6,067 bases of DNA from assembly GCA_020161965.1 (NCBI GenBank), contig JAIUNH010000251.1:1-6067 (forward strand). The letters run 5' to 3'. Below the pieces are notes generated by a model that ran no database searches, was not told where the DNA came from, and was given only the letters and a program-made list of their open reading frames with translations. Below, in pieces: positions 1-5,434 of the stretch (position 1 is the first letter of the stretch; every line of letters begins with the position of its first letter). The stretch is from Pseudomonadota bacterium (GTDB lineage Bacteria > Pseudomonadota > Alphaproteobacteria > CACIAM-22H2). The position numbers and the translations under genes were made by a program.

Positions 1-375
1 CCAATTATGGATGAGCTGCGGCGTCACACCTTTGAACTTGCCGCGCTTGGCGTGCGACACGAACATCTTGCGGTTCCGGTTTTGCGTGGGCGTATCGGCG
101 CGCGCCGACGTGTCGAGCAACGCGACGCGCAACACGCGCTCGCTGGCACGGCGCAAAATCTCGAATGTCAGATAGCCGCCCATCGACAGGCCCGCGAGCG
201 CGAATTTCGCCGGCGCATTCGCCAGCACATGGTCCGCCATGCCGGCGAGCGTGTCGTGCTGCGTGAGATCGGCGACTTGGCAATCGGCGATATCCGACAG
301 CGCGTCGATCTGCTTTTGCCACAACGCTTGATCGCACAGCAGACCGGGCAAAAGAACGAGAGGAATCTTGCTCAT
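1..375 (-). CDS. Alpha/beta-fold hydrolase, N-terminal 125 residues (cut by window edge)
   Basis: Translating the minus strand from the ATG at 375-373 gives an open frame with no stop to the window edge, beginning MSKIPLVLLPGLLCD. The LPGLLCD stretch (residues 9-15) is the usual strand and oxyanion-loop region of alpha/beta hydrolases. GLSMGG (residues 62-67) is the nucleophile elbow, with Ser64 as the expected nucleophile. The acid and His of the triad would lie in the missing C-terminal half. No signal peptide is seen, so it is probably cytoplasmic. The start ATG overlaps the TGA of the upstream isochorismatase-like gene by four bases (372-375), which suggests one mRNA and translational coupling. 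The substrate cannot be told from this fragment; esterases, lactonases and C-C bond hydrolases share these motifs. The fold call is firm, the function is open. Confidence 0.85.
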   Translation of the reverse strand, partial: MSKIPLVLLPGLLCDQALWQKQIDALSDIADCQVADLTQHDTLAGMADHVLANAPAKFALAGLSMGGYLTFEILRRASERVLRVALLDTSARADTPTQNRNRKMFVSHAKRGKFKGVTPQLIHNW

Positions 376-905
376 TTAATCAACGCCGAAAGTTCTTTGA
401 ATTGCGGCGTGCCCGCCGCGTGCAGCCATTCGAAGATCGTCATCTCGACATTGACGACCGAGATTCCGGCGGAACGAAGGCGATGCGCGGCGAGTTCCTT
501 GTCCGCGAGCTTGCGCGACGAAATCGCGTCCCACACGACCGCAACGTCATAGCCCTTGGCTTTGAAACCGAGGGCCGATTGCAGCACGCAGACATGCGCC
601 TCGATTCCACAGATCACGATCTGCTTGCGATTCTGCGCCTCGATCGCTTGGACGATCCCGGCGTCGCCAGCGCAGGAGAACGCCAGCTTGGCGCATACCG
701 GGCCTGCGTCCTTCAGCGCCGCGACGGTCGGTCCCAGGCCCTTCGGATATTGTTCCGAAACCAGCACGGGAACCGCCAAGCGCTTGGCGGCGGTCACCAA
801 TTTGGCGCATCCGCCGGTCACGAGATCGGGTTCGGCCATCGCCGGCAGCAGGCGTTCCTGCACGTCGACGACCAGCAATTGGGCTTTCGAAGCGTCCATA
901 ATCAT
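372..905 (-). CDS. Isochorismatase-family cysteine hydrolase (ISOC1/ISOC2-like)
   Basis: This 177-residue protein is the full length of a single-domain isochorismatase-like (cysteine hydrolase) enzyme. The family triad is visible: Asp14 in LLVVDVQ, Lys73 in CAKLAFSC, and Cys106 in GIEAHVCVLQSA. The C-terminal half (VVWDAISSR, then PQFKELSALIK) resembles the ISOC1/ISOC2-type branch rather than the EntB-type isochorismatases or nicotinamidases, so the symbol entB or pncA should not be used. No signal peptide or membrane segment is present. The first ATG (905-903) is preferred over the ATG two codons later because TAAGGG lies six bases upstream of it. It is the first gene of a minus-strand pair, diverges from the helicase gene, and its TGA overlaps the hydrolase ATG. 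The natural substrate of this branch is generally unknown. Family confidence is high, reaction confidence low. Confidence 0.92.
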   Translation of the reverse strand: MIMDASKAQLLVVDVQERLLPAMAEPDLVTGGCAKLVTAAKRLAVPVLVSEQYPKGLGPTVAALKDAGPVCAKLAFSCAGDAGIVQAIEAQNRKQIVICGIEAHVCVLQSALGFKAKGYDVAVVWDAISSRKLADKELAAHRLRSAGISVVNVEMTIFEWLHAAGTPQFKELSALIK

Positions 906-1077
906 GCGTAACCCTTAGCCGGAACCTTGACTTTTGGCCATAAATCCATAGTTTCCTACCGTTCTGCGGGGTTTTACCGCGACTGCGAAAAGGCGCCGTA
1001 CCTTGCGCCTTCCCTCTGGGGTCCCGATCGGCGGGACCCGCCGCCCGGGATGCCACCGGGAGGTCGCGCTGCCAAAG
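906..1077. promoter_or_regulatory. Divergent intergenic region between the isochorismatase-like gene and the helicase
   Basis: These 172 bases must hold the promoters of both divergent units. For the plus strand, TTGACT at 927-932 is a good -35 match, but the best -10-like hexamers (CATAGT at 947, TAGTTT at 949) are weak or badly spaced (14 and 16 bases), so a plus-strand promoter near 927-955 is only a suggestion. The segment 938-960 is AT-richer than its surroundings. For the minus strand I see no convincing -35/-10 pair, only the TAAGGG ribosome binding site just ahead of the start at 905. The right half holds the hairpin cluster described separately. Confidence 0.4.
990..1060 (+). promoter_or_regulatory. 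Structured leader: three consecutive hairpins upstream of the helicase gene
   Basis: Three inverted repeats follow one another. The first pairs AAGGCGC (990-996) with GCGCCTT (1005-1011), loop 8. The second pairs GGGTCCCG (1019-1026) with CGGGACCC (1032-1039), loop ATCGG, a perfect 8-bp stem. The third pairs CCCGG (1044-1048) with CCGGG (1056-1060), loop 7. None is followed by a T-run, so they are not ordinary intrinsic terminators. The third stem contains the first three G bases of GGGAGG (1058-1063), the only purine-rich ribosome-binding candidate for the ATG at 1078. Long structured leaders are known for some cold-induced DEAD-box helicase mRNAs. A regulatory role here is inference. I do not recognise a named RNA family. 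Confidence 0.5.
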
Positions 1078-2691
1078 ATGAATGCGGCGCCAACCGAAAC
1101 GAAGACCGGAGTAATGACTTTCGACGATTTGGGGCTCTCCGAGCCCGTTCTGAACGCGATCAAAGATGCGGGGTATACGACCCCCACCCCGATCCAAGAA
1201 AAAGCGATTCCCTACGTCCAGATGGGCCGCGACGTTCTGGGCTGCGCCCAGACCGGTACGGGTAAAACGGCAAGCTTCGTGCTGCCGATGATCGACGCAC
1301 TCAGCCAAGGCCGCGCCAAGGCGCGCATGCCGCGCTCGCTGATCCTGGAGCCGACGCGCGAACTCGCGGCGCAGGTCGCCGAGAATTTCGACAAGTACGG
1401 CAAGTATCTGAAGCTGACCAAAGCGCTGCTGATCGGCGGCGTGTCGATGGACGAGCAGCAGAAGGCGCTGGAACGCGGCGTCGACGTGCTGATCGCGACA
1501 CCGGGCCGCTTGCTCGACCTGTTCGATCGCGGCCGTATCCTGATGCACGACACCAAGCTTTTGGTGATCGACGAAGCCGACCGCATGCTCGACATGGGCT
1601 TTATCCCCGATGTCGAACGCATCGTGTCGCTGCTGCCCCCGCTGCGTCAAACGCTGTTCTTCTCCGCGACCATGGCGCCGGAGATCAAGCGCCTCGCCGA
1701 CAAGTTCCTCAACAATCCCAAGGAAGTCGCGGTCTCGGCCCCCGCCGCCACGGCCGACACGGTGACGCAAGGCATCGTCACGGTCGCCGAGCGCGAGAAG
1801 CGCGAAACGCTGCGCCGCCTGATCGCCGCGCTGCAGATCAAGAACGCGCTCGTGTTCTGCAATCGCAAGCGCGACGTCGATATCCTGTGGAAGTCGCTCA
1901 AGCGCCACGGCTTCAATGTCGGCGCGCTGCACGGCGACATGGACCAGACGACGCGCATGGAAACGCTCGACGGATTCAAGCGCGAAGAGATCCAGATTCT
2001 CGTTTGCTCGGATGTCGCGGCGCGCGGCCTGGATATCGGCGGCTTGTCGCATGTGTTCAATTTCGACGTGCCGATCAACGCCGAAGATTACGTCCACCGC
2101 ATCGGCCGCACGGGCCGCGCGGGTCGCTCGGGCATCGCCTATACGATCGCCACGCGCGACGATTCCAAATTCGTGCGCGGAATCGAATCGCTGATCAAGA
2201 AGCCGATCCCGCCGATCGTGCTGGAAGGTTTCGAAGTGCCGACCGGCGGCGACGCCGAAGGCGACTCCCCGCGCCCGGAACGTGAGTCCCGTTCGCGCGG
2301 CGGGCGTGGCGGTCGCGATCGCGGCGGCCGTTCGCGTCGCCCCCATCGCGAAGAATCGCATGCGCCGGAAGCCGCCGCCGAAACGCCCGTGGCCGTCGAA
2401 GCGCCGGTTGTTATCGCGGAACCGGTCGCTCTGGCCGAACCCGCGGCGGTGGTTGATTTCGTGCCGCCCGCACCTCTGCACGCTGCACCCGTGCCGGCGC
2501 CCGCCCCGCGCCAGCGCCAGCCGCGCCGGCAGGAGCGTCAATCGCATCAGGAGCGCGTCCATCACGAACGCATCCCGGGCGACCATGTCGGCAACGAGCG
2601 CCATGCCCCGCTGCCGGAAGGCCTGGGTCGCGGCTTCGACGACGGCGGCGTCCCCGCCTTCCTGTTGCGCGGACGGCGCGCGGCGGGTTAA
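1078..2691 (+). CDS. rhlE: DEAD-box ATP-dependent RNA helicase, RhlE-like
   Basis: The protein has 537 residues if it starts at 1078. It shows the full set of DEAD-box motifs: Q motif GYTTPTPIQ (32-40), Walker A AQTGTGKT (57-64), PTRELA (92-97), TPGR (141-144), DEAD (165-168), SAT (196-198), VFCN (259-262), RGLDI (316-320) and HRIGRTGRAG (340-349). It should therefore be an active ATP-dependent RNA unwinding or remodelling enzyme in the cytoplasm. After about residue 395 comes an Arg/Gly-rich segment (406-421), likely RNA binding, then a Pro/Ala-rich linker and a conserved-looking end with VPAFLLR (525-531). The start is uncertain. ATG 1078 has GGGAGG 14 bases upstream; ATG 1114 (Met13, MTFDDLGL) matches the usual family N-terminus but has GGAG only two bases away. 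An in-frame TTG at 1003 lies inside the hairpin leader and is unlikely. RhlE is the best subfamily guess. Confidence 0.95.
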   Translation: MNAAPTETKTGVMTFDDLGLSEPVLNAIKDAGYTTPTPIQEKAIPYVQMGRDVLGCAQTGTGKTASFVLPMIDALSQGRAKARMPRSLILEPTRELAAQVAENFDKYGKYLKLTKALLIGGVSMDEQQKALERGVDVLIATPGRLLDLFDRGRILMHDTKLLVIDEADRMLDMGFIPDVERIVSLLPPLRQTLFFSATMAPEIKRLADKFLNNPKEVAVSAPAATADTVTQGIVTVAEREKRETLRRLIAALQIKNALVFCNRKRDVDILWKSLKRHGFNVGALHGDMDQTTRMETLDGFKREEIQILVCSDVAARGLDIGGLSHVFNFDVPINAEDYVHRIGRTGRAGRSGIAYTIATRDDSKFVRGIESLIKKPIPPIVLEGFEVPTGGDAEGDSPRPERESRSRGGRGGRDRGGRSRRPHREESHAPEAAAETPVAVEAPVVIAEPVALAEPAAVVDFVPPAPLHAAPVPAPAPRQRQPRRQERQSHQERVHHERIPGDHVGNERHAPLPEGLGRGFDDGGVPAFLLRGRRAAG

Positions 2692-2697
2692 CTGATC

Positions 2698-2716
2698 GGC
2701 GAGGGAGTGCTTCGCC
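2698..2716 (+). promoter_or_regulatory. Small hairpin presenting the ribosome binding site of the RAM-domain gene
   Basis: GGCGA (2698-2702) can pair perfectly with TCGCC (2712-2716). The nine-base loop between them contains GGGAG, the ribosome binding site for the ATG at 2718. The purine tract AGGGAG (2702-2707) is ten bases from the start, longer than ideal; folding of the hairpin would bring it closer or mask it. The pairing is seen directly. Any effect on translation is inference. Confidence 0.35.
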
Positions 2717-2717
2717 C

Positions 2718-2951
2718 ATGCAGACGATCTTCATCATGGTGAAATGCGAACTCGGTCACGCCTACGACGTGGCCGAGCGCGCGATGGAGACCGAACAGGT
2801 CTCCGAGGTCTATTCGATCTCGGGCCAGTACGATCTGCATCTGAAATGCTATCTGCCGGACGACATGGATCCCGGCCATTTCGTCATGGGAATCCAAAAA
2901 ATTCCCGGCGTGAAAGACACGTTCACACTCATCACGTTCAAGGCGTTTTAA
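2718..2951 (+). CDS. Stand-alone Lrp/AsnC effector-binding (RAM) domain protein
   Basis: The 77-residue product is a complete alpha/beta RAM (ferredoxin-like) domain, the C-terminal half of Lrp/AsnC regulators, without the N-terminal helix-turn-helix. Family features visible are the first strand TIFIMVKCE (3-11), the helix DVAERAMETE, the conserved SISGQYDLHL (33-42) around the effector pocket with Gly36 and Asp39, and the last strand TFTLITFKAF. Such lone RAM proteins oligomerise and bind amino acids or similar ligands in the cases studied; here the ligand and partner are unknown. It cannot bind DNA by itself in the Lrp manner. It starts 26 bases after the helicase stop and is probably on the same mRNA. 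The start is fixed by AGGGAG at 2702-2707 and by the domain beginning almost at Met1. Confidence 0.9.
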   Translation: MQTIFIMVKCELGHAYDVAERAMETEQVSEVYSISGQYDLHLKCYLPDDMDPGHFVMGIQKIPGVKDTFTLITFKAF

Positions 2952-2962
2952 CGCCCTTGAAC
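2936..2962 (+). terminator. Strong hairpin spanning the stop codon of the RAM-domain gene
   Basis: GTTCAA-GGCGT (2936-2946) pairs with ACGCC-(C)-TTGAAC (2951-2962), with one bulged C at 2956 and the loop TTTA. This gives 11 base pairs. The TAA stop (2949-2951) lies in the loop and first pair. It is not followed by a T-run, so it is not a textbook intrinsic terminator. It may be a 3' end stabilising or processing hairpin, or a weak terminator, between the helicase/RAM unit and the sugar dehydrogenase gene. The pairing is seen directly; the role is inferred. Confidence 0.5.
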
Positions 2963-2978
2963 TGAGCGGCGCATCGCC

Positions 2979-3003
2979 CCACCCTTCCTAGGAACGGTGG
3001 AGG
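2979..3003 (+). promoter_or_regulatory. Near-perfect 22-bp dyad overlapping the ribosome binding site of the sugar dehydrogenase
   Basis: CCACC (2979-2983) and GGTGG (2996-3000) flank the perfect 10-bp palindrome TTCCTAGGAA (2985-2994), with a single C/C mismatch on each side of the core. The right arm runs into GGAGG (2999-3003), which stands five bases before the ATG at 3009 and is a strong ribosome binding site. The dyad could be a protein operator or an RNA hairpin that limits access to the site. A smaller dyad, GGCG-CAT-CGCC, lies at 2968-2978. I see no clear -35/-10 promoter in 2952-3008, so the dehydrogenase may be read from upstream. Confidence 0.5.
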
Positions 3004-3008
3004 CTTAA

Positions 3009-4094
3009 ATGCGTTTTCTATTTGTAATTTTGGCGCTGCTGGCGGCCCCCGCCGCCGCACAGGATTATCGCGTCGAGATTCTGGCGCGCGGGCTGGAAAA
3101 TCCCTGGGCCATCGCCTTCCTGCCGAACGGCGACGCGCTGATCACCGAGCGCCCCGGCCGTTTGCGCGTGTTCGCGAACGGCGCCTTGCGCGCCGAGCCC
3201 GTCGCCGGCGTGCCGCAAGTCTTTGCCAGCGACCAAGGCGGCTTGCTCGATATCGCCCTCGCCCCCGATTTCGCGACGACCGGCGAGATCTATCTGACCA
3301 TGGCCGCGCAGACCGATGGCGGCGCGCTCACGCGGCTCGTGCGCGCGCGTTATGCCGACGGGCGCTTGAGCGACGTAACGACATTACTCGACGCAACACC
3401 CGCCGGGGCCGGCGGGCGGCATTTCGGCTCGCGTCTCGCCTTTGGCGCCGACGGGTTTCTTTATATGACGACGGGCGAGCGCGGGAACACGCCCGAGCGC
3501 GCGCAACGCACCAATGACCTCGCGGGCAAGGTGTTGCGCCTGACGCGCGACGGCAAGCCTGCACAAGGCAATCCCTTCCTCGGCCGCGACGGCTATCGGC
3601 CGGAGATTTTCTCCTACGGCCATCGCAATCCGCAGGGCCTCGCCTTCGACGGCGCGACTTTGTGGAGCGTGGAACACGGGCCGCAAGGCGGCGACGAAAT
3701 CAACATCGTCAAACCGGCCTTGAATTACGGCTGGCCGGTCGTCACGCATGGCCGCCAATACGGCTCGGGGGCGCAGATCGGCGAAGGCACCGCCAAGCCC
3801 GGTATGGAAGACCCCGTGCATATATGGGGTCCGACCTCGCCCGCCACATCGGGACTCGCGATCTATCGCGGCGACGCCTTCCCCGCTTGGCGCGGCGATT
3901 TGCTGGTGGGGATGTTGCGCGAAGGGGCGATCCATCGCGTGACGATCCGCGACGGGCGCGTCACGGGCGAACAGAAATTGGCCGAGGGTACGGCCGGCCG
4001 CATCCGCGATGTGCGTGTCGGGCCCGACGGTTACGTCTATTTCGTCAGCGACGAACGAAATGGCGTTCTGGCGCGGCTCGTACCCGCGCGCTGA
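3009..4094 (+). CDS. Secreted PQQ-dependent sugar dehydrogenase (Asd / glucose-sorbosone dehydrogenase family)
   Basis: This 361-residue protein is close in length to E. coli YliI (aldose sugar dehydrogenase). Residues 1-18 form a Sec signal peptide, with a hydrophobic core and an AAA-Q cleavage site near 17-18, so it acts in the periplasm. Beta-propeller motifs follow in family order: GLENPWAIAFLPNG (28-41), ITERPGRLRV (45-54), GGRHFGSRLAFG (135-146) with His138 as the likely catalytic base, YGHRNPQGL (203-211) with Arg206, EHGPQGGDEIN (222-232), NYGWPVV (239-245) and GPTSPATSGLA (274-284). The family oxidises aldoses or other sugars with PQQ and calcium, passing electrons to the respiratory chain. 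The real substrate is not predictable. No PQQ synthesis gene is nearby. The start is supported by GGAGG five bases upstream and by the signal peptide. Its neighbours give no functional hint. Confidence 0.93.
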   Translation: MRFLFVILALLAAPAAAQDYRVEILARGLENPWAIAFLPNGDALITERPGRLRVFANGALRAEPVAGVPQVFASDQGGLLDIALAPDFATTGEIYLTMAAQTDGGALTRLVRARYADGRLSDVTTLLDATPAGAGGRHFGSRLAFGADGFLYMTTGERGNTPERAQRTNDLAGKVLRLTRDGKPAQGNPFLGRDGYRPEIFSYGHRNPQGLAFDGATLWSVEHGPQGGDEINIVKPALNYGWPVVTHGRQYGSGAQIGEGTAKPGMEDPVHIWGPTSPATSGLAIYRGDAFPAWRGDLLVGMLREGAIHRVTIRDGRVTGEQKLAEGTAGRIRDVRVGPDGYVYFVSDERNGVLARLVPAR

Positions 4095-4100
4095 CGCGCC

Positions 4101-4130
4101 TTGCGCTTCCCCGGTTAGATACTTTAGACT
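4101..4130 (+). promoter_or_regulatory. Possible promoter of the SDR-MarR-crotonase operon
   Basis: TTGCGC (4101-4106) and TAGACT (4125-4130) resemble -35 and -10 hexamers with an 18-base spacer. The -10 would lie in the centre of the inverted repeat at 4117-4140, so a bound repressor would block polymerase. Transcription would begin about twenty bases before the TTG start. The hexamers are only partial matches to consensus. Confidence 0.3.
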
Positions 4131-4140
4131 TAAAGTATCT
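4117..4140. promoter_or_regulatory. Perfect AT-rich inverted repeat, likely MarR operator
   Basis: AGATACTTTA (4117-4126) and TAAAGTATCT (4131-4140) are perfect reverse complements separated by GACT. Each arm is 80% A+T in a window that is about one-third A+T, so the repeat stands out sharply. It lies 17 bases upstream of the first gene of an operon that encodes a MarR-family regulator. MarR proteins are dimers that typically bind palindromes of about this size in their own promoters. An intrinsic terminator for the sugar dehydrogenase is less likely because no T-run follows on either strand. I saw no second copy of the half-site ATACTTTA in the window. Confidence 0.7.
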
Positions 4141-4145
4141 CGCCT

Positions 4146-4152
4146 GGGGAGG
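4146..4152 (+). promoter_or_regulatory. Ribosome binding site that fixes the TTG start of the SDR gene
   Basis: GGGGAGG lies five bases upstream of the TTG at 4158. No in-frame ATG or GTG lies nearby: the next in-frame Met is at residue 111, far beyond the conserved nucleotide-binding motif. The TTG is therefore the supported start. Confidence 0.8.
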
Positions 4153-4157
4153 CCGGA

Positions 4158-4946
4158 TTGTCGATTGAAACCGCCGTTGATACCGACGCCCATCGCCCGC
4201 TCGCGGGCTGCCACGCGCTCGTCACGGGTGCGTCGCGCGGCATCGGCGCCGCCATCGCTCGCGCGCTGCATGCCGATGGGGCGCGCCTTACGCTGATCGC
4301 GCGCAACGTCACGCATCTGGCCCCGCTTGCGGCCGAATTGGGCGCCGAAGCCATCGCCTGCGACGTGACGGATGCGACGGCCCTGGGCCACGCCTTCGCC
4401 ACCGCCGCCGGGCACCAGCATATCGATATTCTGGTGAACAACGCAGGCAATGCGGAGACCGCCCCCTTCGCGCGCACGGACCCGGAGATGTGGGCGCGGA
4501 TGCTCAATCTCAATCTCACGGCCGCGTACACAGCGTGCCGCCTCGCGATCCCCGCGATGGTCGCCGATGGCTGGGGCCGCGTCATCAACGTCGCCTCGAC
4601 CGCCGGCCTCAAAGGCTACGCTTACACGTCCGCCTACACCGCCGCGAAACACGGTCTCGTCGGCCTGACGAAAGCGCTCGCCGCCGAATACGCGCGCAGC
4701 GGTGTGACCATCAACGCCGTGTGCCCCGGCTATACCGACACGCCGATGTTGGCCGACGCCGCCGCGCGCGTCGCGGCCAAAACCGGCAAGGCGGGCGCGG
4801 ACGTCAAAACCGGCTTCGCCGCCGCCAATCCGATGGGCCGCTTGATCAAGCCGGAGGAAGTCGCGGCGTGCGTGGCGTGGCTGGCGCGCGACGAAGCCGC
4901 ATCGGTGACGGGAGCGGCTATACCGATCGCCGCAGGGGAAATCTGA
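4158..4946 (+). CDS. Short-chain dehydrogenase/reductase (SDR), probable 3-hydroxyacyl-CoA-type oxidoreductase
   Basis: The 262-residue protein is a classical SDR of normal length. Residues 23-30 (TGASRGIG) form the cofactor loop, Asp69 follows in ACDV, and NNAG is at 94-97. The active site is Asn119, Ser147, Tyr160 and Lys164 (YTAAK), complete. PGYTDTP (190-196) is the usual segment before the substrate loop. Arg27 and Arg49 suggest NADP(H) preference, but this is not certain. The SDR type with STAGLKGYAY and GYTDTP is often met in CoA-thioester degradation operons, where it would oxidise a 3-hydroxyacyl-CoA; this is inference from its neighbours. Translation starts at TTG behind a strong GGGGAGG. 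Its TGA shares one base with the ATG of the MarR gene (TGATG at 4944-4948), so the two should be cotranslated. Other substrates such as 3-oxoacyl-ACP cannot be excluded. Confidence 0.92.
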   Translation: MSIETAVDTDAHRPLAGCHALVTGASRGIGAAIARALHADGARLTLIARNVTHLAPLAAELGAEAIACDVTDATALGHAFATAAGHQHIDILVNNAGNAETAPFARTDPEMWARMLNLNLTAAYTACRLAIPAMVADGWGRVINVASTAGLKGYAYTSAYTAAKHGLVGLTKALAAEYARSGVTINAVCPGYTDTPMLADAAARVAAKTGKAGADVKTGFAAANPMGRLIKPEEVAACVAWLARDEAASVTGAAIPIAAGEI

Positions 4947-5434
4947 TGGATCGCGAACGCGGGCACGAGGATTCCGACCATCTGCAACTGCGCGCCTGGC
5001 TTCGCCTGCTGACCTGCACGAATTTGATCGAAACGCGCGTGCGCGGCGGTTTGCGCGAAACCTGGAACATCACGCTGCCGCGCTTCGATCTTCTGTCACA
5101 GCTCCATCGCGCGGGCGACGACGGTTTGACGATGGGGGATTTGTCGCGCGCCATGATGGTGTCGGCGGGCAACGTCACCGGCCTCGTCGAAGCGCTCGTC
5201 GGCGAAGGCTTGGTGCGCCGCACGACCTCCGCCGCCGATCGCCGCCAGTCGCGCGTGCGCTTGACCCAAGCCGGCAAGCGCGGCTTCGAAGCGATGCTGC
5301 CCGAACACGAACGCTGGATCGACGAAGCCTTCGCCGGCCTCGACCGCGGCGACCTCAAACGCCTGCTGGAATTGCTGGCGAAGCTGAAACAATCCGCCAA
5401 AGCCGCCGAGCGCGGCGGCAAGGAAGCCGCATGA
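4946..5434 (+). CDS. MarR-family winged helix-turn-helix regulator
   Basis: This 162-residue protein has the length and layout of a MarR repressor. N-terminal dimerisation helices include LRAWLRLLTCTNLIETRV (15-32). The winged helix covers LTMGDLSRAMMVSAGNVTG (61-79), with recognition helix GNVTGLVEALVGEGLV (75-90). The wing DRRQSRVRLT (98-107) carries the family's Asp-Arg pair, and a C-terminal dimerisation helix follows. The ATG at 4946 is preferred because AGGGG (4934-4938) lies seven bases upstream and the frame overlaps the SDR stop. The gene is the middle of a three-gene overlapping operon and ends by overlapping the crotonase-family gene (ATGA, 5431-5434). It is therefore probably the operon's own regulator, acting at the palindrome 4117-4140. 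MarR regulators of such operons often respond to an aromatic acid or its CoA thioester, but the ligand here is not known. Confidence 0.93.
   Translation: MDRERGHEDSDHLQLRAWLRLLTCTNLIETRVRGGLRETWNITLPRFDLLSQLHRAGDDGLTMGDLSRAMMVSAGNVTGLVEALVGEGLVRRTTSAADRRQSRVRLTQAGKRGFEAMLPEHERWIDEAFAGLDRGDLKRLLELLAKLKQSAKAAERGGKEAA

Noticed and set aside
7..911. Plus-strand open frames of 181, 169 and 120 codons opposite the two left-hand hydrolase genes
   Set aside because: The minus strand here encodes proteins with intact catalytic motifs; the plus-strand products are Arg-rich and match no family.
1019..1039. Intrinsic terminator at the 8-bp GC hairpin
   Set aside because: No T-run follows on the plus strand or precedes it for minus-strand reading, and no gene ends close by on either strand.
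2278..2560. Possible repeat array or frameshifted segment in the helicase tail
   Set aside because: The segment encodes an Arg/Gly-rich and then Pro/Ala-rich tail, common in this helicase family. No regular DNA repeat unit is present, and the frame continues to a conserved-looking C-terminus.
547..2604. A 685-codon open frame on the minus strand across the helicase gene
   Set aside because: It is antisense to a helicase with every DEAD-box motif in order. Its product is rich in Arg, His, Asp and Ala with no recognisable domain, as expected from reading G/C-ending codons backwards. Parts also cover the leader and the isochorismatase gene in another frame.
3384..4652. A 422-codon minus-strand open frame across the sugar dehydrogenase and SDR genes
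   Set aside because: It spans two well-supported plus-strand genes and the palindrome between them. Its product is low-complexity Arg/Gly/Ala-rich sequence with no family motif.
4490..4945. N-terminal extension of the MarR frame back to 4490
   Set aside because: The frame is open through the SDR gene, but this part gives Arg/His-rich sequence with no domain. The ATG at 4946 has a good ribosome binding site and the normal MarR N-terminus.
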